Source of the DNA: Gemmatimonadota bacterium
Lineage (GTDB): Bacteria; Gemmatimonadota; Gemmatimonadetes; Gemmatimonadales; Gemmatimonadaceae
Assembly (NCBI GenBank): GCA_003152485.1
Contig: PMAE01000068.1
Span: 40,612-104,611 of the forward strand
DNA: 64,000 nucleotides
Direction: 5' to 3'
Shown here: piece by piece, positions 37,017 through 45,925 of the stretch
Position numbering within the stretch: position 1 is the first letter of the stretch
Layout of the letters: the number at the start of each line of letters is the position of its first letter
Notes under the pieces: model-generated
What the model was told of the DNA's origin: nothing
The model's input: the letters and a program-made list of their open reading frames with translations, nothing else
The model's database searches: none
Made by a program: the position numbers and the translations under genes

Positions 37017-37056
37017 GCGACTCGCGCCGGTGCGCCGCGACCCGGCATTTTCGGCC

Positions 37057-37077
37057 TGGCCGAGCGGCGCTCGGCCA
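37057..37077 (+). terminator. Bidirectional hairpin between convergent genes
   Basis: Perfect 9-bp stem TGGCCGAGC / GCTCGGCCA with a 3-nt loop (37057-37077). It lies in the 76-bp gap between the stops of the transglycosylase (+) and the EVE gene (-). No T-run, but position and strength fit a shared terminator. Confidence 0.55.
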
Positions 37078-37092
37078 ACGCACGGACCCGGT

Positions 37093-37476
37093 TCACCCGC
37101 CGGTCAAGAATTTGTACTGCGCGGCCGTCAACGGAACGACCGAGAGTCGGCCCTCGCGCACGAGCGGCGAGTCGGCGAAGATCTTGGTTGCCTTGATCGT
37201 GGCGAGCGACACCGGCTTCGCAATCGGACGCCCCACTTTGATCGTCACCACGGGCTGTTTCGGATCGGACGCATCGACCGCGGTGACCGAGGCGGTCCCC
37301 ACGGCGAGGGTGCGACCGCCGGTCTCATAGACGACCAGCCGTGCACCCACGGTCATTGCTCGCAGGTTCTTTACCGCTGCGGGGTTCGAGACGCCGTCCC
37401 ACGTCGTCACGCCGTCGCGCCGAAGGTCGGCGAACGAATATGCGGATGGTTCGGTCTTGATGAGATAGTCCATCAT
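37093..37476 (-). CDS. EVE domain-containing protein
   Basis: 127 aa. Begins MMDYLIKTEPSAYSFADL and has VTTWDGVSNPAAVKNLRAM, a pocket-lining segment of the PUA-related EVE domain. EVE domains bind modified bases in DNA or RNA, and some sit in defence loci. Here neighbours are a transglycosylase and an amidase, so no defence context is seen. Two adjacent ATGs (37476, 37473) are possible starts. Confidence 0.93.
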   Translation of the reverse strand: MMDYLIKTEPSAYSFADLRRDGVTTWDGVSNPAAVKNLRAMTVGARLVVYETGGRTLAVGTASVTAVDASDPKQPVVTIKVGRPIAKPVSLATIKATKIFADSPLVREGRLSVVPLTAAQYKFLTGG

Positions 37477-37547
37477 GACGACAACTCCGAGTCGGTGTGT
37501 GCTGTGTGCTGTGCAGTGTGCGAGCCGCTATCCCTGCTCCCCGTAGC

Positions 37548-39356
37548 CTAAAACCCCGGCGGCCGCTCGCCAACGACCCCGAACGCCCGCTCCAGCGCGA
37601 GCCCCGCACGCCCCAGCGTCCCCTCGTCGAACAGCCGCCCGATCAGCGTGACCCCGTGCGGTACGCGCCGCGGCGGCGAGAAGGTCGGCAGCGGGTGGTG
37701 CGGGTCGGGCGCCCAATCACTGCGCGCCTGAGAGACGTTGACGAAGCCGGCTCGCATGGTGAGCGACGGATGCCCCGTGAAGTTCGTGATGGTCAACATC
37801 TCATCGCGCAGCGACGGCACGAGGAGCAGATCCACTTGCGAAAAGACGCGCGCCATTTCGATCGCCACCCGGCGGCGGAGTCGATCGGCCTGTACGAAGT
37901 CCACGGCCGAGAGGAACCGCGCCTCCCGGAACTGATTCGGCCACGCATCCGGGACCTGCGCCTTGAGTTGGTTCGCCTTGCCGGTGAGCGTCAACTCCTC
38001 AAAAGCCGCCGCCGCTTCGCTGAACAAAATGAGGTTGAGCGAGTCGTAGGGCCAATCGGGGATGTTCACTTCGACCGGCACCATGCCCACTGTTCGAACC
38101 GCTTCCAACGCCGCACGGTCCACATCGGTAGCGGGGCTCTCCTTCATCCACGCCGGGAAATACCCGACGCGTAGGCCCGCTACGGAGCCCGTTCCGTCGA
38201 AGTCGAACCGGCTCGGTACACTCGATACATCGCCGTCGTCAGGGCCCGTGATCGCGTGCAATACCAGCATGGTGTCCTCCACGCTGCGCGTCATCGGCCC
38301 CAGTTTGTCGAGCGACCAACACAGGGTCATCGCCCCGGTCCGCGGCACCCGACCGTAGGTGGGACGCAGCCCGTTCACGCCGCACCGCATGCTGGGGCTC
38401 ACGATGCTGCCCCCAGTTTCACTGCCAATCGCAAAGCCCACCAACCCCGCGCCCGTCGCTGCCCCGGGGCCCGCGCTCGATCCCGACGAGCCTTCCTCCA
38501 GGAGCCACGGATTCATCGTCTGGCCACCGAACCAGATATCGTTTAGCGCGAGCGCACCCAAACTCAGTTTGGCGACGAGCACCGCCCCCGCCTCGTGGAG
38601 ACGCTGGACGACCGCGGCGTCCGCGGTCGGCACTCGGTTCCTGAACGGCTCCGCGCCGTAGGTCGTGGGGATGCCGGCGGTGTCCAGGAGGTCTTTGCCG
38701 CCCCACGGAATCCCATGCAGCGGGCCACGATACTTGCCGGCCGAGATCTCCTGGTCCGCCGCCTTGGCCTGCGCGAGCGCGAGGTCACGCGTGAGCGTGA
38801 TCACGCAATGGAGTTTGGGATCGAATCGCTGCAGTCGCTCGAGATAGATGCTGGTGAGCCGCGCTGAGGTGAGCTGTTTCCGCTCGATCCACCGCGACAA
38901 CTGCATCACTGACGAGAACGCAATCTCGTCATCGGTCGCCGGCAGCAGCGCCCCATCACTTCGGCTACGGACAAATCGGTCGCGGACCGGTCCGGCAGGC
39001 TGCTGGGAGAACACTGGATTCCACCGCGTCGCCGGCGCGACCGTCGCGTCCAGCGCCACCGTACGCGGTCCTACGCGGCGCTCGAGCAACGCGGCCATCG
39101 ACTGCCGCCAGTTCGCGGCCGCCATGTCGCGCTCGCCGGCCGTCAAGGTCACCTGGACCAGCTTCTCGGCCTCGGCGAACGTCGCCGGCGATACCACTGG
39201 ACCAACCTCTGGTGCCGCGTTGAACGTGGAGGGCGAGCCTGGCGGCGGGGCGGCCGGAGGAGGTACGGCCGCGCTCTGGTGCTCGCCACGGCACGCGGCG
39301 GCGGCCGCGAGCAGGCCGAGTGGGGCACGGATCAGAAACTGGCGGCGCGAGTTCAA
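37548..39356 (-). CDS. Exported amidase-signature hydrolase with Tat/lipoprotein signal
   Basis: 602 aa. The N-terminus SRRQFLIRAPLGLLAAAAAC has a twin-arginine motif and a possible lipidation Cys. After a Pro/Ala-rich linker there is an unusual helical N-terminal region (about 55-165). The amidase domain has the Ser-cis-Ser-Lys triad: Lys in IPWGGKDLLD, and the serines in EEGSSGSSAGPG and GSETGGSIVSP. It would hydrolyse an amide bond outside the cytoplasm. The N-terminal extension is also seen in exported amidases of related bacteria. Substrate unknown. Confidence 0.92.
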   Translation of the reverse strand: MNSRRQFLIRAPLGLLAAAAACRGEHQSAAVPPPAAPPPGSPSTFNAAPEVGPVVSPATFAEAEKLVQVTLTAGERDMAAANWRQSMAALLERRVGPRTVALDATVAPATRWNPVFSQQPAGPVRDRFVRSRSDGALLPATDDEIAFSSVMQLSRWIERKQLTSARLTSIYLERLQRFDPKLHCVITLTRDLALAQAKAADQEISAGKYRGPLHGIPWGGKDLLDTAGIPTTYGAEPFRNRVPTADAAVVQRLHEAGAVLVAKLSLGALALNDIWFGGQTMNPWLLEEGSSGSSAGPGAATGAGLVGFAIGSETGGSIVSPSMRCGVNGLRPTYGRVPRTGAMTLCWSLDKLGPMTRSVEDTMLVLHAITGPDDGDVSSVPSRFDFDGTGSVAGLRVGYFPAWMKESPATDVDRAALEAVRTVGMVPVEVNIPDWPYDSLNLILFSEAAAAFEELTLTGKANQLKAQVPDAWPNQFREARFLSAVDFVQADRLRRRVAIEMARVFSQVDLLLVPSLRDEMLTITNFTGHPSLTMRAGFVNVSQARSDWAPDPHHPLPTFSPPRRVPHGVTLIGRLFDEGTLGRAGLALERAFGVVGERPPGF

Positions 39357-39526
39357 GCGAAACCTCCGAGTGCCGGATAGCGGGAGACTCGGGGCAAAAT
39401 GTACCGCGCGCGACCCGGGACGTCTTGGTCCCGGGCTCGAATCGCCCGGCTGTCAGTCCGGCGCGTCGCTCACGCCTGGTGTGGGACGCCACCCGGTCGG
39501 TGGGCCGACCGCGGCGTGAGCGGCCA

Positions 39527-39880
39527 TCACGTCAGGACGGTGATTGGTCGCGACGCGGCCGTCACGGGGGTTACTGTGGCCGCGTAGGTGGAATAGGTCG
39601 CCTCGAGGCCGGCCAGGTTCCGGCTGCCCTTCCGCCAGCACCAGAATCCGAAGGCGATCACGGGGATACCGACGATGGCGAGCACGATCATGAGTACCGA
39701 GCACACCCCCATGATCATCGCGGACAGTCCGACCATTTTCTGGATCTTGAACGTTCGCCCGTATTCCGTCTTGGCGGCGAACAGTACGTCCGGATCGGTC
39801 GAGCCGGTCGCCCTCAACATGCCGGTCACGTCGCGAGGATCTACGTCAGCCAGGGAAACCCTGGTGTCTCCGAAGTGCAT
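39527..39880 (-). CDS. Small membrane protein of unknown function
   Basis: 117 aa from the ATG at 39880 (MHFGDTRVSLADV), with AGGAGA 5 nt upstream. An N-terminal soluble stretch (about 1-45) is followed by one long or two close TM helices (MVGLSAMIMGVCSVLMIVLAIVGIPVIAFGFWCW, interrupted by glycines). A short C-terminal tail follows. No family recognised. It lies between the amidase and the divergent ECF sigma gene. Confidence 0.65.
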   Translation of the reverse strand: MHFGDTRVSLADVDPRDVTGMLRATGSTDPDVLFAAKTEYGRTFKIQKMVGLSAMIMGVCSVLMIVLAIVGIPVIAFGFWCWRKGSRNLAGLEATYSTYAATVTPVTAASRPITVLT

Positions 39881-40065
39881 ACGTTCTCCTGGTGGGAGTT
39901 GAACGGGGGCGGTGCTCCTCCGTTCCCAGACAGGCGTCCGTGCGTCCAAGCGGTGCGGCGGGGCATGAACTCGGTGCGTGTGTTGCCCGGTGTGCCCTCA
40001 GTGTGGTAGCCTAATGTGCAGTCTCACCTCGCTGTGCAATGCGTCAACGCGCGGGAAATACCGTC

Positions 40066-40644
40066 ATGGCGCCAAAACCCATAGAGAAGCGCGCGGGGCC
40101 GGACCTCGGAGGTCTCGACGCCATCCCTGGCGATCGGGCGGCCCTCGAAGAGCTTTTTACCGCCACGTACGAGGAGCTACGTCGCCTCGCATCGAGTGTG
40201 CGACGCGGTGACCCCAGCGCCACGCTCAGCCCCACCGCGCTCGTCAACGAGGCGTGGCTGAAACTCGCCGACTCGCCGCGAATCGCGGTGACGTCCCGCA
40301 TCCACTTCAAACGGATCGCCGCCCGCGCGATGCGGCAGGTCCTGATTGAAGCAGCGCGCCGCCGAAATGCGGAGAAGCGTGGGGGTGGCATCGCGCCCGT
40401 CACGTTCGATGAGGCGGTCGACGAGAGATCCACGGGCGCCGAGGAGCTGCTCGCGCTCGACGCCGCGCTGGACGAGTTGGCGCGGATCCACCCGCGACAG
40501 GCCATGATGGTCGAAAGCCGATTCTTCGGGGGCCTCGACGTCAGCGAGACCGCGGAGCTGCTCGGCGTCTCGGAGGCCACCATCCTTCGCGACTGGCGAG
40601 CCGCCAAAGCATGGCTCGCCAATGAGCTCCGCCGCACCAGCTGA
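40066..40644 (+). CDS. ECF-type RNA polymerase sigma factor
   Basis: 192 aa from the ATG at 40066, or 201 aa from an ATG at 40039. The sigma-2 region is ALEELFTATYEELRRLASSVRRG, followed by LSPTALVNEAWLKLADS. The sigma-4 HTH is LARIHPRQAMMVESRFFGGLDVSETAELLGVSEAT, split here by helix boundaries. This ECF subfamily often has a serine/threonine kinase gene next door, as here (61 bp). No anti-sigma gene is visible, so activity may be controlled by phosphorylation. It recognises unknown promoters. Confidence 0.93.
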   Translation: MAPKPIEKRAGPDLGGLDAIPGDRAALEELFTATYEELRRLASSVRRGDPSATLSPTALVNEAWLKLADSPRIAVTSRIHFKRIAARAMRQVLIEAARRRNAEKRGGGIAPVTFDEAVDERSTGAEELLALDAALDELARIHPRQAMMVESRFFGGLDVSETAELLGVSEATILRDWRAAKAWLANELRRTS

Positions 40645-40704
40645 CCCGCCGGCCTCGATGCGCTGGTCGGCGGCGCTGGCGCCGTCTGAACGATTGGAGA
40701 GGTG

Positions 40705-43392
40705 ATGGACGCAGAGCGATGGGAGCGGATCCAAGACCTCTTTCACCGCGCGGCTGACCTGCCACCGGCCGAGCAGCGCGCGCTGATCGACGCGGAATGC
40801 GATGATCCGAGCTTGGCCGCCGATGTCGAAGCGCTTCTGCAGCAGGACTCGGGCGGCGCATCCCTCCTCGATCGCGGCATCGCGCACCTCGCCCACCGCG
40901 TACTCGGCGAGCCACACACGTCCGATCTCCCACGTCAAGACTTTGGGCGGTACCGCATCAAGTCCGTCCTCGGCGAGGGCGGGATGGGCGTGGTCTACCT
41001 CGCCGAGCGCACGGATCTGGGTGGCTTCGTCGCCATCAAGATCTTACGCGATGCGTGGCTGTCGCCCGCCCGCCGCGATCGATTCGCAAACGAACAACGC
41101 ACGCTGGCCCAACTCAATCATCCGTCGATTGCGCGTCTCTTCGACGCGAACACGCTGAGCGACGGCACACCGTGGTTCGTCATGGAGTACGTCGCGGGCG
41201 TCCCGCTCACGACCTACAGCACGGTCAACGGGCTACCGGTGGCCGATCGGATGCGGCTCTTTCGCGCGGTGTGTGAGGCCGTGCAATACGCGCATCGGCA
41301 CTTGGTCATCCACCGCGATCTCAAGCCGTCGAACATCCTGGTCCGACCCGACGGGACCGTCGCACTCCTCGATTTCGGCATCTCGAAGCAGCTCGATAGC
41401 TTGGACGTCCCCGTGGACCAGACCCGCACCGGCCTGCGCTTCATGACACCCGCCTACGCGGCGCCCGAGCAGATGCGTGGTGGCCAGACTGGTGTCCATA
41501 CCGACGTGTACTCGCTCGGCGTCGTGTTGTACGAGCTCCTCACGGGACGATTGCCATTTGACATCGGGCGGCGCACTCCCGGAGAAGCCGAGGCGATGAT
41601 CCTGCAGCACGAGCCGGTCAAGCCGTCCGCGGTTGCTCGGCGAGTTGCCGAACGCAGCACCGACAATCTGCGACGGGCAATCGTGAGCAACGCGTCGTGG
41701 GCCGATCTAGACGTGCTCTGTCTCACCGCGATGCACAAGGATACGCACCGGCGGTACCGCTCGGTCGAGGCCCTGATTCGAGACGTGGACCATTATCTCC
41801 AGGGCCAACCGCTCGACGCACAGCCCGATTCCGCCCGCTATCGGCTCAGCAAGTTTACGAGACGGTACCGGCGGCCGATCTCAGCCGGGACGCTGGTTCT
41901 GATGGCAGGTATCGCCATGACCGCGTTCTATACGGTGCGTTTGGCCGCGGCCCGGGATGCCGCGATAGCGCAGGTCGCGCGTACGCAGCGGATCCAGCGG
42001 TTTATGCTCAACCTCTTCAACGGAGGAGAGGACGTCGCCGGACCGGCTGATACGCTGCACGTGATGACCATGGTCGGCCGCGGGGAACTCGAGGCTCGAA
42101 TGCTCGACAATGAACCCTCGGTGCAGGCGGCGCTCTATGGGACGCTGGGCGGCATTTATCAGAAACTCGGCAATTTCGACCGCGCGGATACGCTGCTCCG
42201 CGCGGCGCTGGACCGACGCCGGGCGCTCGTCGGCCCCGATAATCCGGATGTCGCGGCGAGTTTGGTTGCCCTCGGATTGCTGCGATCCGATCAGGCAAAG
42301 TACGACGACGCGGAGCGGCTCGTGCGCGAGGGGCTTTCGATGAGCACGCGAGACGTGCCACCCCAGGATCCCGCGATCGGGCGGCAGACGATGGCCCTCG
42401 GACAGGTCCTGGCCGACCGCGGCGCCTACGACAGTGCCATTACCGTGCTGGACCAAGCGGTCCGGCTGCAGTCGCGCCCACCCAGCGACACCGGGGACCT
42501 CAGCGAAAGCTTGAATCGGCTCGCGAACGCACACTACTACGCCGGCCACTACACGATATCCGATTCGCTGAACCGGACCGTCCTATCGATGGACCGACGA
42601 CTCTATGGCGATCGGCACCCGGGCGTCGCGGACGATCTGGTCAACTTGGGCACGATTCAAAATGACCTGGGACACCCTCGACAGGCCGAACTGTTCCTCC
42701 GCCAAGCGCTGGCCATCGATCGGGCGTGGTACGGCGACGACAATCCCGAGACCGCCTCTGTCCTGACCATTCTCGGTCGCACGCTCGTCGCCGAGGAGCA
42801 TTTCGACGAAGCGATGTCCTCGCTCCGACTGGCGCTCAATATTCAGGAGCGGGTCTATGGCCCCACGCACCCGCGAGTGGCGTCGGCACTCAACGCGCTG
42901 GGCAGCGCCGAGTTGGCACAGGGTGCGCTCGATGACGCCCAGACGAATTTCGTCCGGATGGCGGCCATCTACCGCACGGTGTACGGCGACAAACACTATC
43001 TCCTCGGTATCGCCGCCTCGGACCTGGGAAGCGTCGCCGAGAAACGCGGCGACCACATCGTCGCGGAACGATATTTTCGGGAAGCGGTGCAGCGACTCAC
43101 GGACGCACAGTCCGCCGACCACCTGAATACCGGCGTCGCACGCCTCAAGCTCGGCCTCGCGCTGCTGGGGCAGCACCGATTCGCGGAAGCCGAGCGCGAG
43201 ACTGTTGCCGCGTATGGGATCATCGCGAGGCAAGCCAGTCCATCGAGCCCCTGGCTCCACAATGCGCGCTCGTATCTGGTCATAGAGGCCGACTCGCTGC
43301 ATCAGCCTCTTCAGGCCGCGAAGTTTCGCGCCGAGCAGGCGGCGATCGACAGCCCCGCGAGGGTGCACCGAGGCGTCGCGACGGCGCCCTGA
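40705..43392 (+). CDS. Serine/threonine protein kinase with TM helix and TPR domain
   Basis: 895 aa. A small helical N-terminal region (about 1-75) precedes the kinase domain (about 80-350). The P-loop is LGEGGMGVVYLAE, the VAIK lysine follows, HRDLKPSN starts at 203 and DFG at 223. One TM helix lies at about 393-412. The outside part carries repeated kinesin-light-chain-like TPRs (ALDRRRALVGPDNPDVAASL, ALAIDRAWYGDDNPETASVL, and so on to about 800). The RBS GGAGAGG lies just before the ATG at 40705. It pairs with the upstream ECF sigma factor and may phosphorylate it. Confidence 0.94.
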   Translation: MDAERWERIQDLFHRAADLPPAEQRALIDAECDDPSLAADVEALLQQDSGGASLLDRGIAHLAHRVLGEPHTSDLPRQDFGRYRIKSVLGEGGMGVVYLAERTDLGGFVAIKILRDAWLSPARRDRFANEQRTLAQLNHPSIARLFDANTLSDGTPWFVMEYVAGVPLTTYSTVNGLPVADRMRLFRAVCEAVQYAHRHLVIHRDLKPSNILVRPDGTVALLDFGISKQLDSLDVPVDQTRTGLRFMTPAYAAPEQMRGGQTGVHTDVYSLGVVLYELLTGRLPFDIGRRTPGEAEAMILQHEPVKPSAVARRVAERSTDNLRRAIVSNASWADLDVLCLTAMHKDTHRRYRSVEALIRDVDHYLQGQPLDAQPDSARYRLSKFTRRYRRPISAGTLVLMAGIAMTAFYTVRLAAARDAAIAQVARTQRIQRFMLNLFNGGEDVAGPADTLHVMTMVGRGELEARMLDNEPSVQAALYGTLGGIYQKLGNFDRADTLLRAALDRRRALVGPDNPDVAASLVALGLLRSDQAKYDDAERLVREGLSMSTRDVPPQDPAIGRQTMALGQVLADRGAYDSAITVLDQAVRLQSRPPSDTGDLSESLNRLANAHYYAGHYTISDSLNRTVLSMDRRLYGDRHPGVADDLVNLGTIQNDLGHPRQAELFLRQALAIDRAWYGDDNPETASVLTILGRTLVAEEHFDEAMSSLRLALNIQERVYGPTHPRVASALNALGSAELAQGALDDAQTNFVRMAAIYRTVYGDKHYLLGIAASDLGSVAEKRGDHIVAERYFREAVQRLTDAQSADHLNTGVARLKLGLALLGQHRFAEAERETVAAYGIIARQASPSSPWLHNARSYLVIEADSLHQPLQAAKFRAEQAAIDSPARVHRGVATAP

Positions 43393-43548
43393 GCCGGAAA
43401 TCCGGGTCGCGTCGGGCCTCGGAAGTGCCGTCCGGCGTGTGAGGATGTCGTCAACACTCGGCGCGCCAAAACCCGCCGCAAACGCTAACTCCGCTGCCAG
43501 GCCGAGCCGCGCGCGCGGTAGCCCGGCTCTTGCAAAGGGACCGTACCC

Positions 43549-44559
43549 ATGGCACACACGCGGTGGATCCATCGGATCGGCACCCCCAAATCGGGCTTTC
43601 GATACGTTACCGACGCTGGTGTCGCCATTCGCTCGCAGCCGGTGCTCGATCGCGTCGAGGGGCTCCACATCCCACCGGCCTACCGGGATGTACACATCGC
43701 CGGCAGCGCCCACGCCGCCATCCAGGCATGGGGCTTCGACGCGCGCGGCCGCCGACAATATCGCTACCACGCCCGCGCGGTCGAACGCGGTCAGCTCCGG
43801 AAGTACCATCGGGTCGCTCGGCTGGGGAGGTACCTCCCGGCCATTCGGTCCGCCCTGGCTCACGATTTTCGCGGAACCGATCTCTCCAAGAGTCGAGTGG
43901 CCGCCGGCGTGGTGCTCCTGATCAGCGAAGGGCACCTCCGAGTGGGGGAGGAACGCTACGAACGGGCGAACCACACCTACGGCGCGACCACCCTGCGGAA
44001 GTCGCACGCGGCCGTAGACGGCGCGCAGGTGACGCTGGAGTACATGGGGAAGCGAGGAATTCCACAGCGCCACAAAATTCGGCATCCGCGTCTCGCGGCT
44101 TTCATCGCGGAGTTGAAGAAGACGCCAGGTACGCGTCTAGTCCGTTATCGCACGCCCGACGGCTGGTGCGATCTCACGTCACGGGATGTGAACGCGTACC
44201 TTCGGACGCTGGTCCGCATCCCCTACACCGCTAAGGATTTTCGCACCTGGGGTGGCACACTCCAATGCGCACTCGCGCTCGCTGCCGTGGGGCCAGCGGC
44301 GACGGAGCGCCATGCGAAAAAGAACGTCGTGGCGGCCATTCGGACCGTGGCCGACACATTGGGAAACACGCCCGCTATCAGCCGGAAGTCGTACGTCCAT
44401 CCCCTCGTGATCGGACTCTATGTAGACCGCGGGTTGACCATCGCCCAATACCTGCACCGCCGCCGGAAGGTCCTTCGGCTCTCCCGCGAGGAGTCGGCGC
44501 TCACTCGCTTTCTGGACGAGCACTTCCCGGATCGACGCCGTAAACCGAGAGCGGCGTAG
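43549..44559 (+). CDS. DNA topoisomerase IB (poxvirus-like)
   Basis: 336 aa. The N-terminal region has RIGTPKSGFRYVTD and GLHIPPAYRDVHI. The catalytic domain has RVAAGVVLLISEGHLRVGEERYERANHTYG, KRGIPQRHKIRHPRLA and the active-site Tyr Y282 in SRKSYVHP. R/K/R/H residues of the pentad appear in order. The enzyme relaxes DNA supercoils by a 3-prime phosphotyrosine link. Monocistronic appearance; 156 bp separates it from the kinase gene. Confidence 0.95.
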   Translation: MAHTRWIHRIGTPKSGFRYVTDAGVAIRSQPVLDRVEGLHIPPAYRDVHIAGSAHAAIQAWGFDARGRRQYRYHARAVERGQLRKYHRVARLGRYLPAIRSALAHDFRGTDLSKSRVAAGVVLLISEGHLRVGEERYERANHTYGATTLRKSHAAVDGAQVTLEYMGKRGIPQRHKIRHPRLAAFIAELKKTPGTRLVRYRTPDGWCDLTSRDVNAYLRTLVRIPYTAKDFRTWGGTLQCALALAAVGPAATERHAKKNVVAAIRTVADTLGNTPAISRKSYVHPLVIGLYVDRGLTIAQYLHRRRKVLRLSREESALTRFLDEHFPDRRRKPRAA

Positions 44560-44667
44560 GACGGGAGACGCCGCACCGGGTCCGCATGCGCGAGGAGCCA
44601 GTGACGATGTTCCCACGCCACCGCGGAATCGCCGCCCTTGGCGATGGTTATCCCGGTGACCGGGAGT

Positions 44668-45804
44668 CTATCCGAGCGGCGTCAGGTGAGCGATCAGGCC
44701 GCCATCAATGCCGAGGTAGAGTGATCCGTCGGGCGCCTGCTGCACCACGCGTATCCTCCATCGTCGATCCAGGAGCAGCCGCTCTTCGTGAATGACGTGA
44801 TCGCCGTCGACCACCAGCCGATTGACGTGCCGGCCAAACATCGCGCCGATGAAGACGTTGCCTTGCCACCGCGGAAACGCGGTGCTGGTGTAGAAGATCA
44901 TTCCGCTGGGCGCGATGTCGGGCTCGTAGTAGAAGACGGGTTGCTCCATTCCTGCGTGGTGCGTGAGTCCCGCGCCAACCGGCTTGCCACCGTAGTTGAC
45001 GCCGTAGCTGATCACCGGCCAGCCGTAGTTGAGACCGCGGCGAATGATGTTGATCTCATCCCCGCCTTGCGGACCGTGCTCGTGCTCCCATAGCGCCCCG
45101 GTCGCGGGATCGATCGCGAGGCCCGCTGAGCTCCGATGTCCGTAGCTCCAGATCTCAGGGAGGGCGCCCTTCTGGTGTATGAACGGGTTGTCCCGCGGCA
45201 CAGTCCCATCATCTCGCAGCCGGATGACTTTTCCGAGATCCGATCCAAGGCCCTGCGCGCTGTCGGGACTATCACGCTGACCCAACGTGATGTAGAGATA
45301 CCCGTGATCGATGACCAGACGCGAGCCGTAGTCTTTACTATTAGCGAGGGCCGGCCGCGCAGTAAAGATCCGTTGCCGATCCGCGAGATGATTCGCCACG
45401 AGGTGGGCCCGTTCGACGACCGTGGTGCTGCCATCCGGCACATCGATCGCGGAGACCAGATAGATCCACCCGTTCCGGGCGTAGTCCGGGTGCACGAGCA
45501 CGTCGATCAGTCCCCCTTCGCCCGTTCCGTGCACCGGCGGGACACTGTCGATCGGCGTCAGCACCCGCGTCGCCGGATCGAATACGCTCAAGCGACCGGT
45601 GGGACGGTCGGCGATGAGTAAGCGGCCATCGGGGAGGAACGACATGCCGACCGGCGCCGTCAGCCCCGCGACGACCACCTCGACCCGGAACCGCGCGTCG
45701 GGCGTCTCATACGTCCACTGCGATCCCACTGAGTCGTGCCCCGGCTCTTGTGCCGCACCCGATGTTGCGACGAACAGCGCGAGGACCAACCCGTATGGTT
45801 TCAT
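44668..45804 (-). CDS. Secreted PQQ-dependent sugar dehydrogenase family protein
   Basis: 378 aa from the ATG at 45804. Signal peptide MKPYGLVLALFVATSGAAQ. A six-bladed beta-propeller of the soluble glucose / sorbosone dehydrogenase family follows, with VGMSFLPDGRLLIADR, DVLVHPDYARNGWIYL, GSRLVIDHGYLYITLGQR, and the PQQ/Ca region EIWSYGHRSSAGLAIDP and HEHGPQGGDEINI. It would oxidise a sugar in the periplasm. A longer frame to 45942 lacks a signal and is rejected as start. Confidence 0.9.
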   Translation of the reverse strand: MKPYGLVLALFVATSGAAQEPGHDSVGSQWTYETPDARFRVEVVVAGLTAPVGMSFLPDGRLLIADRPTGRLSVFDPATRVLTPIDSVPPVHGTGEGGLIDVLVHPDYARNGWIYLVSAIDVPDGSTTVVERAHLVANHLADRQRIFTARPALANSKDYGSRLVIDHGYLYITLGQRDSPDSAQGLGSDLGKVIRLRDDGTVPRDNPFIHQKGALPEIWSYGHRSSAGLAIDPATGALWEHEHGPQGGDEINIIRRGLNYGWPVISYGVNYGGKPVGAGLTHHAGMEQPVFYYEPDIAPSGMIFYTSTAFPRWQGNVFIGAMFGRHVNRLVVDGDHVIHEERLLLDRRWRIRVVQQAPDGSLYLGIDGGLIAHLTPLG

Positions 45805-45925
45805 GGGCGTATAGCGTACGATTCGTCCATCGCCCACGCAATGGCGCACACCCGCCCGGCGGCCTGTTCGGCGGTCTGATATCGTCGGATTGAGCGCCGG
45901 GGCCGTCGGCCCCATCTTTCCGCCC

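Noticed and set aside
37093-37476. EVE-domain protein as part of a defence island
   Set aside because: No restriction, toxin-antitoxin or nuclease genes are near; neighbours are cell-wall and amidase genes.
42583-44085. 500-aa minus-strand frame
   Set aside because: Covers the ends of the kinase-TPR and topoisomerase IB genes in antisense; no domain can be recognised.
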